Below are positions 7,998 through 16,581 of a DNA stretch of 64,000 bases, piece by piece. The notes under the pieces were generated by a model. The model had not been told where the DNA came from. It did not search any database and saw only the letters and a program-made list of their open reading frames with translations. How positions within the stretch are numbered: the first letter of the stretch is position 1; the number at the start of each line of letters is the position of its first letter. Both the position numbers and the translations under genes were made by a program. Source of the stretch: Candidatus Omnitrophota bacterium (GTDB lineage Bacteria; Hinthialibacterota; Hinthialibacteria; Hinthialibacterales; Hinthialibacteraceae); NCBI GenBank assembly GCA_013177805.1, contig JABLXU010000022.1:1-64000 (forward strand), written 5' to 3'.

Positions 7998-9455
7998 ATG
8001 AAAGACAAACCCATTTATTCGTGGAATCGGCCTCAATCCTGGAACCGGCGTGAATTTCTGCGGACTGCGGGGGTGGCCACCCTATCCGCGTTGGCGGCTG
8101 GATATCCCCAGGTGGCGCAGAGCCAAGAAAGTGTGCCGGAGAAGATCGAGCCGCGCGCCGACACGCTCATCGTCCTGTGGATGGCAGGCGGCATGGCGCA
8201 TACGGAAACCTTCGACCCGAAACGCTACACACCGTTTGAACCGGGGACCAAACCTTCCGAAGTCCTCAGCACGTTTCCAGCCATCGATACCGCCGTGGAT
8301 GACATCAAGATCTCGCAAGGGTTGGAAGCCATCGCGGGCGTCATGGACCGGGGAACATTGATCCGTACTTTCCGGGCAGGGGATCTGGGATTCATCCTCC
8401 ATTCCCGCCACCAGTACCATTGGCACACCGGCTACGCGCCACCGCAATCCGTGGCCGCCCCACATATCGGCGCGGTGATTGCACGCACCCTCGGAGCGAA
8501 AAATCCCGCCGTGCCCGCGTTCATCGACATCGGCCAACGATTCGAGGGAAACGGCGAGGCCGAGGAGTTGAAGGCGTTTCACCAGGCGGGTTTTCTGGGC
8601 AGCGAGTATGGTCCCTTTATGATCCCCGAACCCGAGCGCTCCATGGACGCCATTCGGCCGCCGGAAGGGATGAGTCCGGGCCGCTTCGCCAACCGCTACG
8701 CGATGTTTAAAAAGATGGTCGCGGCCAGCCCCATCGGCGAGTTCGGGAGCGATTATCAGCGGGAATCGCTGATGCGATCTCTAGAGAATTCATACCAACT
8801 GCTCAGTTCTCCCGCCGCCAAGGCCTTTGACTTGACACTGGAACCCCAGGAGAGTTTTCAAAAATACAACACGGGCCGTTTCGGATTGGGGTGTCTTCTG
8901 GCGCGGCGTTTGACCGAAGTAGGCGCGCGGTTTATTGAGGTCACCACCGAGTATATCCCTTTTATGGGATGGGACACGCACGAAAACGGCCACACGCGCG
9001 CGGCCGATCTCAAACGCCAGATCGACCAGCCCATCGCGCAACTGGTGCTGGACTTGGAAGAACGGGGCCTGCTCGGCCGCACGTTGATCGTCCTCGCCAG
9101 CGAATTCAGCCGCGACATGATGGTGGAAGGCAAACCGGACAAGAAGGTCAAGGATCAGGTCGAAATCCCCGACGTGATTACGGAACTCAAACATTACGGA
9201 ATGCACCGGCATTTCACCGACGCCGGTTCCATCCTGATGTTCGGTGGAGGAATCAAACAAGGATTTTTATACGGGCGGACGGCGGATGAACGGCCCTGCC
9301 GGATTCTCGAAAAACCCGTCACCATCCCCGATCTGCACGCCACGATTTACCACGCGATGGGCATTCCTCCCACGCTCAGCTATGAGATCGAGAAACGCCC
9401 GTTCTACGTGACCGAAGACGGCAAGGGCAAACCGGTTATGGAGTTGTTCGCGTAG
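7998..9455 (+). CDS. Tat-exported DUF1501 (sulfatase-like fold) protein
   Basis: 485 residues. A twin-arginine signal (R17-R18-EFLRTAGVATLSALAAG) is followed by the DUF1501 body: LIVLWMAGGMAHTETFDPK, the HWHTGY motif, GWDTHENGHT and LASEFSRD. DUF1501 belongs to the alkaline phosphatase/sulfatase superfamily but has no assigned reaction. It forms a two-gene unit with the upstream cytochrome. The start is placed at the ATG at 7998, which has GAGGTGG (7987-7993) correctly spaced; the in-frame ATG at 7980 lacks a site and lies upstream of that sequence. Confidence 0.88.
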   Translation: MKDKPIYSWNRPQSWNRREFLRTAGVATLSALAAGYPQVAQSQESVPEKIEPRADTLIVLWMAGGMAHTETFDPKRYTPFEPGTKPSEVLSTFPAIDTAVDDIKISQGLEAIAGVMDRGTLIRTFRAGDLGFILHSRHQYHWHTGYAPPQSVAAPHIGAVIARTLGAKNPAVPAFIDIGQRFEGNGEAEELKAFHQAGFLGSEYGPFMIPEPERSMDAIRPPEGMSPGRFANRYAMFKKMVAASPIGEFGSDYQRESLMRSLENSYQLLSSPAAKAFDLTLEPQESFQKYNTGRFGLGCLLARRLTEVGARFIEVTTEYIPFMGWDTHENGHTRAADLKRQIDQPIAQLVLDLEERGLLGRTLIVLASEFSRDMMVEGKPDKKVKDQVEIPDVITELKHYGMHRHFTDAGSILMFGGGIKQGFLYGRTADERPCRILEKPVTIPDLHATIYHAMGIPPTLSYEIEKRPFYVTEDGKGKPVMELFA

Positions 9456-9518
9456 GATCGAAGATGGGATTAGCCGTACTCAATCCTGCTTGCTGAAAGG
9501 GCAAAAAATACGCGGGAT

Positions 9519-9995
9519 TCAGTTTTCGGTATTGATTGAAAAATTATCCGGATTATTGGGATCGTTCTCGGAGTTTTGAGGGGAATTTTCCGTGTTGAAA
9601 TAATCAGAATCGTCGATAAAAAATCGTTGGGATAATTTTCCCAATTCCCGATAGTGTTCGAAGAAGAATTTTCGATAGTTGAATATCCAGTCCATTTCGG
9701 CAAGAATTCCCAAATCCTGTCTTTTTTTCTCGGACTCGATCCAACGATGTCGATCGATTTCAGCCCGCATCACAGGAATCAGTTCTTTGGGAGCCACAAA
9801 CGGTTTCCATGTCTCACGGAATTTCTTGGAATACAGCCGGATCCATTCCATGGCCGCTTCGTTTTCGGGAAGAGGCGATTTCTGGACGTACGCTCGTATC
9901 TCCTCTAATTCCAGCAGGATGAATTCACCCGGTGTCAATAAGGTTACATGATCCGATCCACTCATTTTTTCAGGATGACAAAGAAAAGTGTCCAT
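9519..9995 (-). CDS. Hypothetical protein with Asn-rich tail
   Basis: 158 residues, and I do not recognise the family. It is predicted cytosolic and mostly helical, rich in aromatic and charged residues (RAEIDRHRWIESEKK, MDWIFNYRKFFFEHYREL), with no signal peptide. The last 30 residues are low-complexity and rich in Asn, Asp and Ser. The ATG at 9995 has a GGTGAG-like site close upstream; an internal ATG 11 codons later has none. The gene is convergent with the DUF1501 gene (64-bp gap) and stands alone. The coding call rests on length and composition, so it is moderate. Confidence 0.5.
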   Translation of the reverse strand: MDTFLCHPEKMSGSDHVTLLTPGEFILLELEEIRAYVQKSPLPENEAAMEWIRLYSKKFRETWKPFVAPKELIPVMRAEIDRHRWIESEKKRQDLGILAEMDWIFNYRKFFFEHYRELGKLSQRFFIDDSDYFNTENSPQNSENDPNNPDNFSINTEN

Positions 9996-10617
9996 TTCTC
10001 ACCAAACCATTTCATTTCATTCGATCCATTGATCTTGAATCAAAAGGATTGAGAATCACTGGCTCCCCACAGGACGCCGCTCTTTATCTTACCTCACTCA
10101 ATAAAAATAGGAGTTATTCAGACTATATTATATAATGTACTATCCGTCTACTCCTCTCCGTAATTTTGGCTTTCACCTTACCATCCTGTTTGATTAAACT
10201 TACGATCTATTCAACGACTTCCGGTGCTCGCCGGGCTCCTTCTTATGCGCAGAGACAAGGATTTGAAGCGTTCATTTCAATGGGCTGACTCGGCGTGGTC
10301 GTTGGTCTCTTCTTTTTTCTATCGTAGCCTGAAACCATCGGGCTAAAGTTGGTACTCGATGGTTTCACCTGGATAAAAACCTGAGTACAAAAGGCACATT
10401 ATAATGTATATAAAAATGGTTGGATTGTCCACGTGAAAAAATTTTCTCGAATTCGATCTGATTTTTCCCCTAAGTCTCGACGATTTTCATCCTAAGGATT
10501 CTATCCGGATAAACCTCCAGTCCATGATATAGTATGGTCATTCTCAAGCATTGGAGGGCAAGTGGGTTCATACTCCTTGCCCACAAGTAAATCGATTGAA
10601 TTCAAAGCGGCGGGATT
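9996..10617. other. Intergenic region without a recognisable gene
   Basis: About 620 bp between two divergently transcribed genes. It holds a perfect 11-bp inverted repeat (listed separately), a TATAAT hexamer at 10400-10405 without a -35, and a GGGCAAG / CTTGCCC inverted repeat (10556-10582) just before the CotH gene. I see no tRNA fold or supported ORF. Confidence 0.5.
10330..10367. repeat. 11-bp inverted repeat hairpin
   Basis: TGAAACCATCG (10330-10340) and its perfect complement CGATGGTTTCA (10357-10367) flank a 16-base loop. It lies about 250 bp upstream of the CotH gene and has no following T-run. It could be an operator or an RNA structure. Confidence 0.4.
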
Positions 10618-12642
10618 ATGAGATATAGCCAATATTTTCTCTTATTATTCATGCTGTGGGCACCATTGGCCGGGTGGGGTGAAGCCATCATCAACGAAAT
10701 CCACTACAATCCGCCGGATGACGGCCTGGAAGATGGATCGTACCGGGAATTTCTTGAGATATACAATCCCGGACCGGAAGTCATTGATCTATCCGGATAT
10801 GAAATCGCGGCTGGTATAACCTACAAATTCCCGCATGGGATTCGATTAACTTCGGGTGCTTACCTGGTAATTGCCCGGGATCCAACCCATAGGACCTGGA
10901 GAAACAAATCGTACACCATTTTAGGTCCCTTTGAGGGGAAATTGTCGGACAGCGGCGAAGTAATCCTATTGATGAATGCCGCCGGAACTACCCTGGAAAG
11001 CTTTCGATATAGCGATTCCCCTCCCTGGCCGATCGGTTGTGATGGGTATGGAGCCAGCCTGGAACGGATATCGTGGGATCTCCCAGCCGAGGATCCTCAC
11101 TCCTGGCGGTCTTCCTTGACGGAAGAAGGTACTCCAGGAAGAAAGAATTCCGTGGCGTCCATTCCGCACCGGCCTTTTTTAACCGCGTATGCATTTGATC
11201 CGCCGTACCCCACATCCCAGGAATCCGTCCGGATACGGATTGAACTCGACACACCGCGGGATATTGCGTCGGTCAACCTGTATTGGGAGCGAGCCGGGGT
11301 CGATCAATCGCCGTCCAGTGGTGGTCCACCCTGGAAAGTTCCCATGGAGCGAACGACGGAATCGGCGGAGTCCGTGACATATGAGGCCAACATCCCTCCG
11401 GCGCGATCTCAAACCATCATTCGTTGCGTTGTGGAAATTCAACGGACCGATGGACAAACCGTGCGGCTTCCTCACGCGGGCGAACCGGCTCCCTTTCTAT
11501 CGTATTTTGTCTATGACGGCGAGATTACATCGTTGTTGCCGATCCTATGGATTTTGCCCCCCGTCCCCACGACGCTGATCTATCCCAGCCGGGCGGTCAG
11601 CGCTGTGGCGTGCCTGCCCCGGGATGCCTCAAATCCAGATTTATTCGACGGGGCCGAAGTGCGTAATTCCCGAAATGGACAGAAGGCCCGTTTCATCAAG
11701 GGACGCGAATTTTATGGGGACCGTACCATCAATATCATCCCCGAAGAACCTACCGGCGGCACCAATCCCGGGGTTAGTTCGCCGTTCCGGGAACACTTGG
11801 GTTTCTGGTTCTACCGGGAGATGAATGTATTGTCCCCTTGGGCCGAATTTTACCGGGTGGTCGCTCTGCCCGCCCAAACCGGCGCCGCTCCCAAGCAGCA
11901 ACTCGTCGTTGAACAGGTAAATGAGAATTTTTTGGCGATGCACGGGCTGAATCCTACGGGCGATTTATACAAGCGTGTGTATTCCAATCCCAACTGGGAA
12001 AAACATACGAACAAGGATGAGGGAACCGACAGCATCAAAATGCTAGAAGCCGCGATCCAGGTCAACGATCCTGTGAAACGGCGGGAGGCCATTGAGCGGT
12101 ATCTCGATCAGGAGAGTTTTTTAAATTACAGCGTGGCCTCGGTTTTGACCAGCAATTGGGACGGCTATTGGAATAATCACTGGATGTACCTCGATCCGCG
12201 CCCGGGCAGCCGGTGGATTATCATTCCATGGGATCTCGATTGGCTATGGGGGACTACCACCGCCGAGATGTACGCCCGTATGCCTCTGTCGTTCCCCATC
12301 GACGGCGTGGCCATCGGCGCGCCTCAGGCATCCCGGGCACCCGGCCCTATCACCTCTCCTCTCCATAAAGATCCCGAATTTTACCGGGAATATGAACGCC
12401 GGCTGCGGATCGAATTGAGCCGTCATTTTACGATTCCCAAGCTCACCAGCAAAATGGATGAGACACAATCGCTGCTCTTGAATGACTTGAAATGGATTGA
12501 ACAGCAGACGGGGACCAGCCGGACCCGCCGGTATGATATCATCCGGTCCTCCTACGTGGATATCAAACGCTTTGTAGCTCAACGGTGGGATTACCTGGAC
12601 AGTGTGTTGCCCGTGTCTGTGGAGGATTGGGCAGCGTATTAA
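10618..12642 (+). CDS. Secreted lamin-tail-domain plus CotH-family protein
   Basis: 674 residues. A signal peptide (about 1-21) is followed by a lamin-tail domain (IINEIHYNPP, REFLEIYNPG, VIDLSGYEI; about 23-130). A central beta-rich segment follows, then a CotH region from about residue 350 to 640: LVVEQVNENFL, GDLYKR, NWDGYWNNHWMYLD and WIIIPWDLDWLWG, the last being the metal-binding PWDLD motif. CotH proteins are atypical kinases (spore-coat CotH phosphorylates Ser); large LTD-CotH fusions are common exported proteins in Planctomycetes and Myxobacteria and their substrates are unknown. A weak ribosome site (GCGGCGGG) precedes the ATG. It converges with the hemolysin III gene 22 bp away and no terminator lies between them. 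Confidence 0.85.
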   Translation: MRYSQYFLLLFMLWAPLAGWGEAIINEIHYNPPDDGLEDGSYREFLEIYNPGPEVIDLSGYEIAAGITYKFPHGIRLTSGAYLVIARDPTHRTWRNKSYTILGPFEGKLSDSGEVILLMNAAGTTLESFRYSDSPPWPIGCDGYGASLERISWDLPAEDPHSWRSSLTEEGTPGRKNSVASIPHRPFLTAYAFDPPYPTSQESVRIRIELDTPRDIASVNLYWERAGVDQSPSSGGPPWKVPMERTTESAESVTYEANIPPARSQTIIRCVVEIQRTDGQTVRLPHAGEPAPFLSYFVYDGEITSLLPILWILPPVPTTLIYPSRAVSAVACLPRDASNPDLFDGAEVRNSRNGQKARFIKGREFYGDRTINIIPEEPTGGTNPGVSSPFREHLGFWFYREMNVLSPWAEFYRVVALPAQTGAAPKQQLVVEQVNENFLAMHGLNPTGDLYKRVYSNPNWEKHTNKDEGTDSIKMLEAAIQVNDPVKRREAIERYLDQESFLNYSVASVLTSNWDGYWNNHWMYLDPRPGSRWIIIPWDLDWLWGTTTAEMYARMPLSFPIDGVAIGAPQASRAPGPITSPLHKDPEFYREYERRLRIELSRHFTIPKLTSKMDETQSLLLNDLKWIEQQTGTSRTRRYDIIRSSYVDIKRFVAQRWDYLDSVLPVSVEDWAAY

Positions 12643-12664
12643 GGATGCAATGAAAACGGTTGTG

Positions 12665-13327
12665 TCAGGCGGCATACCACAACACGGCGAAATAATGACA
12701 AACACTGCCCGCCAGAACAAAAATATGCCATATCAAGTGGCCGTATTGCATCATGGAACCGGTCGCGAAAAAAATCACTCCCGCGGTGTAGGCTAAGCCC
12801 CCGCAAGCCAGCCATATAATACCCGCCGTGGGCACCCGGGCCACCAACGGTTCGGCCGCCATCACAATCAACCACCCCATGGCAATGTACAGCAGGGTGG
12901 AGAGCACGGGATGCGAAAAGTTATTGAATGATTTCAATACGATGCCGCCCGCGGCCAGTCCCCAAACAATCCCGAATAGCGACCAACCCACTGGGCCGCG
13001 TAACACTCCCAGCGTGAAAGGCGTGTAGGTGCCGGCGATCAGCAAAAAAATGGCGGAATGCTCGATGATCCGAAATACGCGCTTGGCTTTTCCCGCAGGT
13101 AACGCATGGTAGAGAGTGGAGGTCAAATAAAGAATGATCATGGCCGAGGAGAAGACGCAGGCACCGGCTACGAATCCCGTGTCACCCCGCCGCATGGCGT
13201 ATGGAATAAGAATGCATGTTCCCGCCACGGCGGCGGCCAATCCGATCCCGTGGCTGACACTGTTCGCGATTTCTTCTCCCAATGACGGCATCCGCTTGAA
13301 ATCTGCAGGCTTACGATCCTCACCCAT
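12665..13327 (-). CDS. Hemolysin III / YqfA family seven-helix membrane protein
   Basis: About 220 residues from the ATG at 13327, the usual family size; the longer frame reaching 13390 would overlap the upstream sulfatase. Family motifs are present: NSVSHGIG, LTSTLYHALP, EHSAIFLLIAGTYTPF and the C-terminal GHLIWHIFVLAGSVCHY. These supply the histidines proposed to bind zinc in the CREST/PAQR superfamily. The residue before HSAIF is Glu where Asp is more usual. Seven hydrophobic segments are visible. A role in membrane lipid homeostasis is suggested for the superfamily; hemolysis is not established generally. It lies 32 bp behind the sulfatase, probably co-transcribed. Confidence 0.87.
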   Translation of the reverse strand: MGEDRKPADFKRMPSLGEEIANSVSHGIGLAAAVAGTCILIPYAMRRGDTGFVAGACVFSSAMIILYLTSTLYHALPAGKAKRVFRIIEHSAIFLLIAGTYTPFTLGVLRGPVGWSLFGIVWGLAAGGIVLKSFNNFSHPVLSTLLYIAMGWLIVMAAEPLVARVPTAGIIWLACGGLAYTAGVIFFATGSMMQYGHLIWHIFVLAGSVCHYFAVLWYAA

Positions 13328-13359
13328 ATGGCGCTCTTTTTCTCCTTTCCAGCGGGTTG

Positions 13360-15204
13360 TCACCGGCCACGGAGCCGGCTCACCGTCCATTCCAGCGTAC
13401 GTTTGAGGTACTCATCTTCGGTGGTTTGCAGCAGGGATTCCATTTCCGGTAACGCGCGGACCGCCTCGGAACCCAGCGCTTCCAACACGTTGGCGGCGAA
13501 CAAGGCGGTTTTGACATTGGGATGACGTAAGTGCTGGACCAGCACTGGAATCGCCGATTCATACTCGCCCAGGCCGCACAACGCTTCCGCCGCCGCCACC
13601 CGGACATCGCCGGACGCATCACCCAGACGTTCTTTCAGCGCGGCAACGGCTGGTTTCGCTTGCGTTCCGAGAATTACGCAGCCGGTGGCAGCCCAGTAAC
13701 GCACGCAACTTTCCTCGTCTTCCAGGCGGGTGATCAGTTCCGGCAAGGATTGGACATCGCCGAGGGTAGCCAATTCCGCCGTTTCAATAATCCGATCCAT
13801 GGGGAAGTTATTTTGGCGGACCCGTTCATACACCGTTGATCCCTGGCCATGCTCAATCATTGCACCTTCGGGGAGAAAACCCGTGTCCCGGCTTTCCCGG
13901 ATCCAGCGCGACAATTCCCGGCGCATGCGTTCGAGGACGTCCTTGTAATCTGGATCCACCGCTAGATTCCGTACTTCCCAGGGATCCGCGGTGACGTCAT
14001 AAAGCTCTTCAGGTGGCTTTTTTTGCCAGAAGATACTCTGCACCGCATCGCACCGGCCCTCCTGGTATTCCCGTTCCCACGAACGGGTGTTGGCCGCCAG
14101 CCAGAGATACGACAAGTGTTGCCCGTAAATCCGGTGCGGCATGTAGTTGCGGATGTATTTATACCGCTTGTCCCGGATCCCGCGCATCATGTCGTACCGT
14201 TCATCCATACGGCCCCGGAAAAAATAGGCATAAGAGCGCGGCGTTTGTTGACTCGGACCTAAAAACGCTTCACCTTCCATATGCGTGGGTATCTCGATCC
14301 CCAGCAAACTGAGCACGGTGGGGGCCAAGTCGACAAAAGTGACAATCCGGTCTGTCCGGCTGCCTGGTGTTCCGGGAGCCAAGTGTTGGTATTTTTTCGG
14401 GAACCGGATGATCATCGGAACCCGGACACCCGTGTCGTAGAGGAAACGCTTGCTCCGGCAAAGGACGCCGCCGTGATCCGCATAATAGAAAACGATGGTG
14501 TCTTCGGCGAGCCCGTCTTTTTCCAGTTGATCCAAGATATTCCCCACTTCCCGGTCCATGTCCTCAACTTGGTCATAGTATTGCGCCCAGTTCTGGCGGA
14601 TTTCGGGGGTATCCGGATGATAAGGAGGGAGGACCACCTTGGCTGGATCATGCCGCGTAGATGGTTTTTCCTTGTGGATGGAGCTTTCATGAGAAACGGT
14701 GATGTTCACCACATGGAAGAATGGCTGCCCCGGTTTCCGGTCTTTGTAAGTCCCCTTGTCCCAATGGGATTTATCGTCGGTCAGGAAATTGTAATCCGTT
14801 TTGCCGGGATTTGTGCAATAATATCCGGCCTGGCGCAAATAGAAAGGATACGGTTTGACGAAACCGGGGATGGGATACCGGCTGCGCATGGGATGGGTTC
14901 CCATCGTGCTCGCGTAGGTCCCCGTGAGAATCGTGAATCGGGCCGGGGCGCAGACAGGCACATTGGCATACGCGTTATCAAATACAATGCCCTCGGATGC
15001 CAGTCGATCCAGGTTGGGTGTCGTTGCGAACGGATCACCGTAACAGCCAAGAAGCGGGCTGTTGTCTTCGCTGGTGATCCAGAGAATATTGGGCCGGTCT
15101 GTGATTGCCGCATGAGCAGGCATGGCTTCGGATAAGGCCAGGCCGGCCGACCCCGCCGCGGTCAGTTTCATGAAATCCCGGCGTGTGACGATATTTCGTT
15201 GCAT
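13360..15204 (-). CDS. Tat-exported sulfatase with C-terminal HEAT repeats
   Basis: About 614 residues from the ATG at 15204, which has GAGGT 6 bases upstream; the longer frame to 15249 adds 15 residues without a site. The twin-arginine signal is TRRDFMKLTAAGSAGLAL. The type I sulfatase core has metal ligands E46-D47 and the formylglycine motif C85-A-P-A-R89 (CxPxR), then DHGG. LYDVTADPWEVRNLA closes the core. From about residue 490 come alpha-helical pairs resembling HEAT/PBS lyase repeats (CVRYWAATGCVILG, DVRVAAAEALCGLGEYESAI, NVKTALFAANVLEALG). It hydrolyses sulfate esters, probably on sulfated glycans, and needs an anaerobic or FGE-type maturase encoded elsewhere. The HEAT tail may serve protein or glycan contact. 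Confidence 0.9.
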   Translation of the reverse strand: MQRNIVTRRDFMKLTAAGSAGLALSEAMPAHAAITDRPNILWITSEDNSPLLGCYGDPFATTPNLDRLASEGIVFDNAYANVPVCAPARFTILTGTYASTMGTHPMRSRYPIPGFVKPYPFYLRQAGYYCTNPGKTDYNFLTDDKSHWDKGTYKDRKPGQPFFHVVNITVSHESSIHKEKPSTRHDPAKVVLPPYHPDTPEIRQNWAQYYDQVEDMDREVGNILDQLEKDGLAEDTIVFYYADHGGVLCRSKRFLYDTGVRVPMIIRFPKKYQHLAPGTPGSRTDRIVTFVDLAPTVLSLLGIEIPTHMEGEAFLGPSQQTPRSYAYFFRGRMDERYDMMRGIRDKRYKYIRNYMPHRIYGQHLSYLWLAANTRSWEREYQEGRCDAVQSIFWQKKPPEELYDVTADPWEVRNLAVDPDYKDVLERMRRELSRWIRESRDTGFLPEGAMIEHGQGSTVYERVRQNNFPMDRIIETAELATLGDVQSLPELITRLEDEESCVRYWAATGCVILGTQAKPAVAALKERLGDASGDVRVAAAEALCGLGEYESAIPVLVQHLRHPNVKTALFAANVLEALGSEAVRALPEMESLLQTTEDEYLKRTLEWTVSRLRGR

Positions 15205-15452
15205 GTCAGACCTCGCTTTTGTTTCCGGCAACCGTGAACTGGGCGGCAAGACGTCACCACCTCATCCCCGGTTTGAAGCCTGGTCTGGGTTAAAAAACGT
15301 AGAAGCCCATTCAGAGCACAAGAAAATATACGGCTTTCCGGTCTATCGTAATGGATCCGCTGATAATTGAAAACACCCAAGGCGTTTTGTGGAAGAGTAA
15401 AACCTGAAATATTCACGGGCGAATGCCTGAACCATTCTCAAAGGAGAATGAC

Positions 15453-16238
15453 ATGTCCTGGCATAATACGTTTCTGGTATGGGGATTTCTGGTGTGGATA
15501 GGTACTGTTCTGGGGATCGTTTTGGCCAAGGAAGTGGCGCAGTTGACCGATCGGCCTTGCCTTTCGGTGGTGGAAATCATGGGGGATTTCGATCATGTCC
15601 AGGGGATCGCGGTAGATGAACTCCATCTTTGGCTTACCTCGGTGCATCGTCAGGACAAAACCGGCTTTCTTCATAAGTACAATCGCCAAACCGGCGCATT
15701 GATCCGGCATACTTCGGTTCATGAAAACGAGCGGTACCATCCAGGGGGTATTGCTCTGGAGGGGGATTCCCTCTGGATTCCCGTGGCGGCCTATTCCCGG
15801 GAAGGTTCCTCCTCAATCGAGCAGCGGGATACGGATACCTTGGAACGGCGCGGCCGGTTTTTCGTGGATGATCACATTGGCTGTCTTGCGGTCACTGAGA
15901 AAGAGATCATCGGCGCGAATTGGGATGCCCGCGTTTTTTATTTCTGGGATCACGCAGGCGTTCTGATCAAGAAGGTGGAAAATCCCCTTGACGCCCGGTA
16001 TCAGGACATGCAATGCGTGAATGGGATCTTGATCGCTTCGGGGCTGGAAGGCGGCCGCGGAGTGGTCGATTGGCTTTCCCTCCCTGATCTGAAACTGCTC
16101 AAACGAATCGAAGGAGGAAAAACCAACCGGGGAATCCACTACATGAATGAAGGGATGGCGGTTTTCAATAACCAATTATTTCTTCTTCCCGAAGATGGAC
16201 CGAACAGCCGGTTGTTTGTTTTCGCCCTCCAACCATAG
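15453..16238 (+). CDS. Exported DUF6454-like beta-propeller protein
   Basis: 261 residues from the ATG at 15453, with AAAGGAG 7 bases upstream. The N-terminus is a signal peptide or anchor (FLVWGFLVWIGTVLGIVLA). The body has repeated beta-strand motifs seen in six-bladed propellers (HVQGIAVDELHLWLTSV, HPGGIALEGDSLWIPV, CVNGILIASG, NEGMAVFNNQLFLLPEDG) and resembles the DUF6454/SMP-30-like group. The function is unknown. It stands alone between a divergent sulfatase and a convergent TPR gene. Confidence 0.62.
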   Translation: MSWHNTFLVWGFLVWIGTVLGIVLAKEVAQLTDRPCLSVVEIMGDFDHVQGIAVDELHLWLTSVHRQDKTGFLHKYNRQTGALIRHTSVHENERYHPGGIALEGDSLWIPVAAYSREGSSSIEQRDTDTLERRGRFFVDDHIGCLAVTEKEIIGANWDARVFYFWDHAGVLIKKVENPLDARYQDMQCVNGILIASGLEGGRGVVDWLSLPDLKLLKRIEGGKTNRGIHYMNEGMAVFNNQLFLLPEDGPNSRLFVFALQP

Positions 16239-16581
16239 AAGAAAGCCAATCATTATTCGTGACTCGATGTCAGAGAAAGATGTCAGAGAAAACTATCTCC
16301 CCGGATTGAATCCCTTCGCTTATTAAAACCGTTCCCCGAAGGGAACTCCCCCTTATTCGTGGATGGCATCAAAGCCAGGCAAACTGTGACGTGGTGGAAA
16401 GGCCACCATCACCCTGGCTCTCTTCCCCAAGGGAGAGGGACTCGTTCAGCATTTCCCAACCTTACGCAAAATCCGAATAACGCACTGAGAAAGTTAGGCA
16501 TCCGGGTTGACTTTTACCACTGATCAGCACGGTTTCGGATACCGATCGGAGAGGAGCGTCAAAACGGCCGAATTCCGGTCG
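16239..16581. other. Intergenic region with several short repeats
   Basis: About 340 bp between convergent genes. It contains a 13-bp tandem duplication (GATGTCAGAGAAA, 16266-16291), a small GTTCCC/GGGAAC hairpin near 16331-16346, a GTGGTGG/CCACCAT stem near 16391-16408, and one copy of the dispersed palindromic repeat (listed). There is no supported ORF. Confidence 0.5.
16409..16441. repeat. Dispersed palindromic repeat, copy 1
   Basis: Contains TCACCCTGG, then TCTTCCCC / GGGAGAGGG arms around an AA centre. It shares the CACCCT-flank plus GGGAGAGGG layout with the copies at 34.8, 50.5, 52.4, 54.9, 56.3, 57.1 and 58.4 kb. Confidence 0.55.

Noticed and set aside
14281-15135. 284-codon frame antisense to the sulfatase
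   Set aside because: The sulfatase motifs on the other strand are decisive; no ribosome site here.
16266-16291. 13-bp tandem duplication as a functional element
   Set aside because: Only two units in a convergent intergenic gap; most simply a slippage event.
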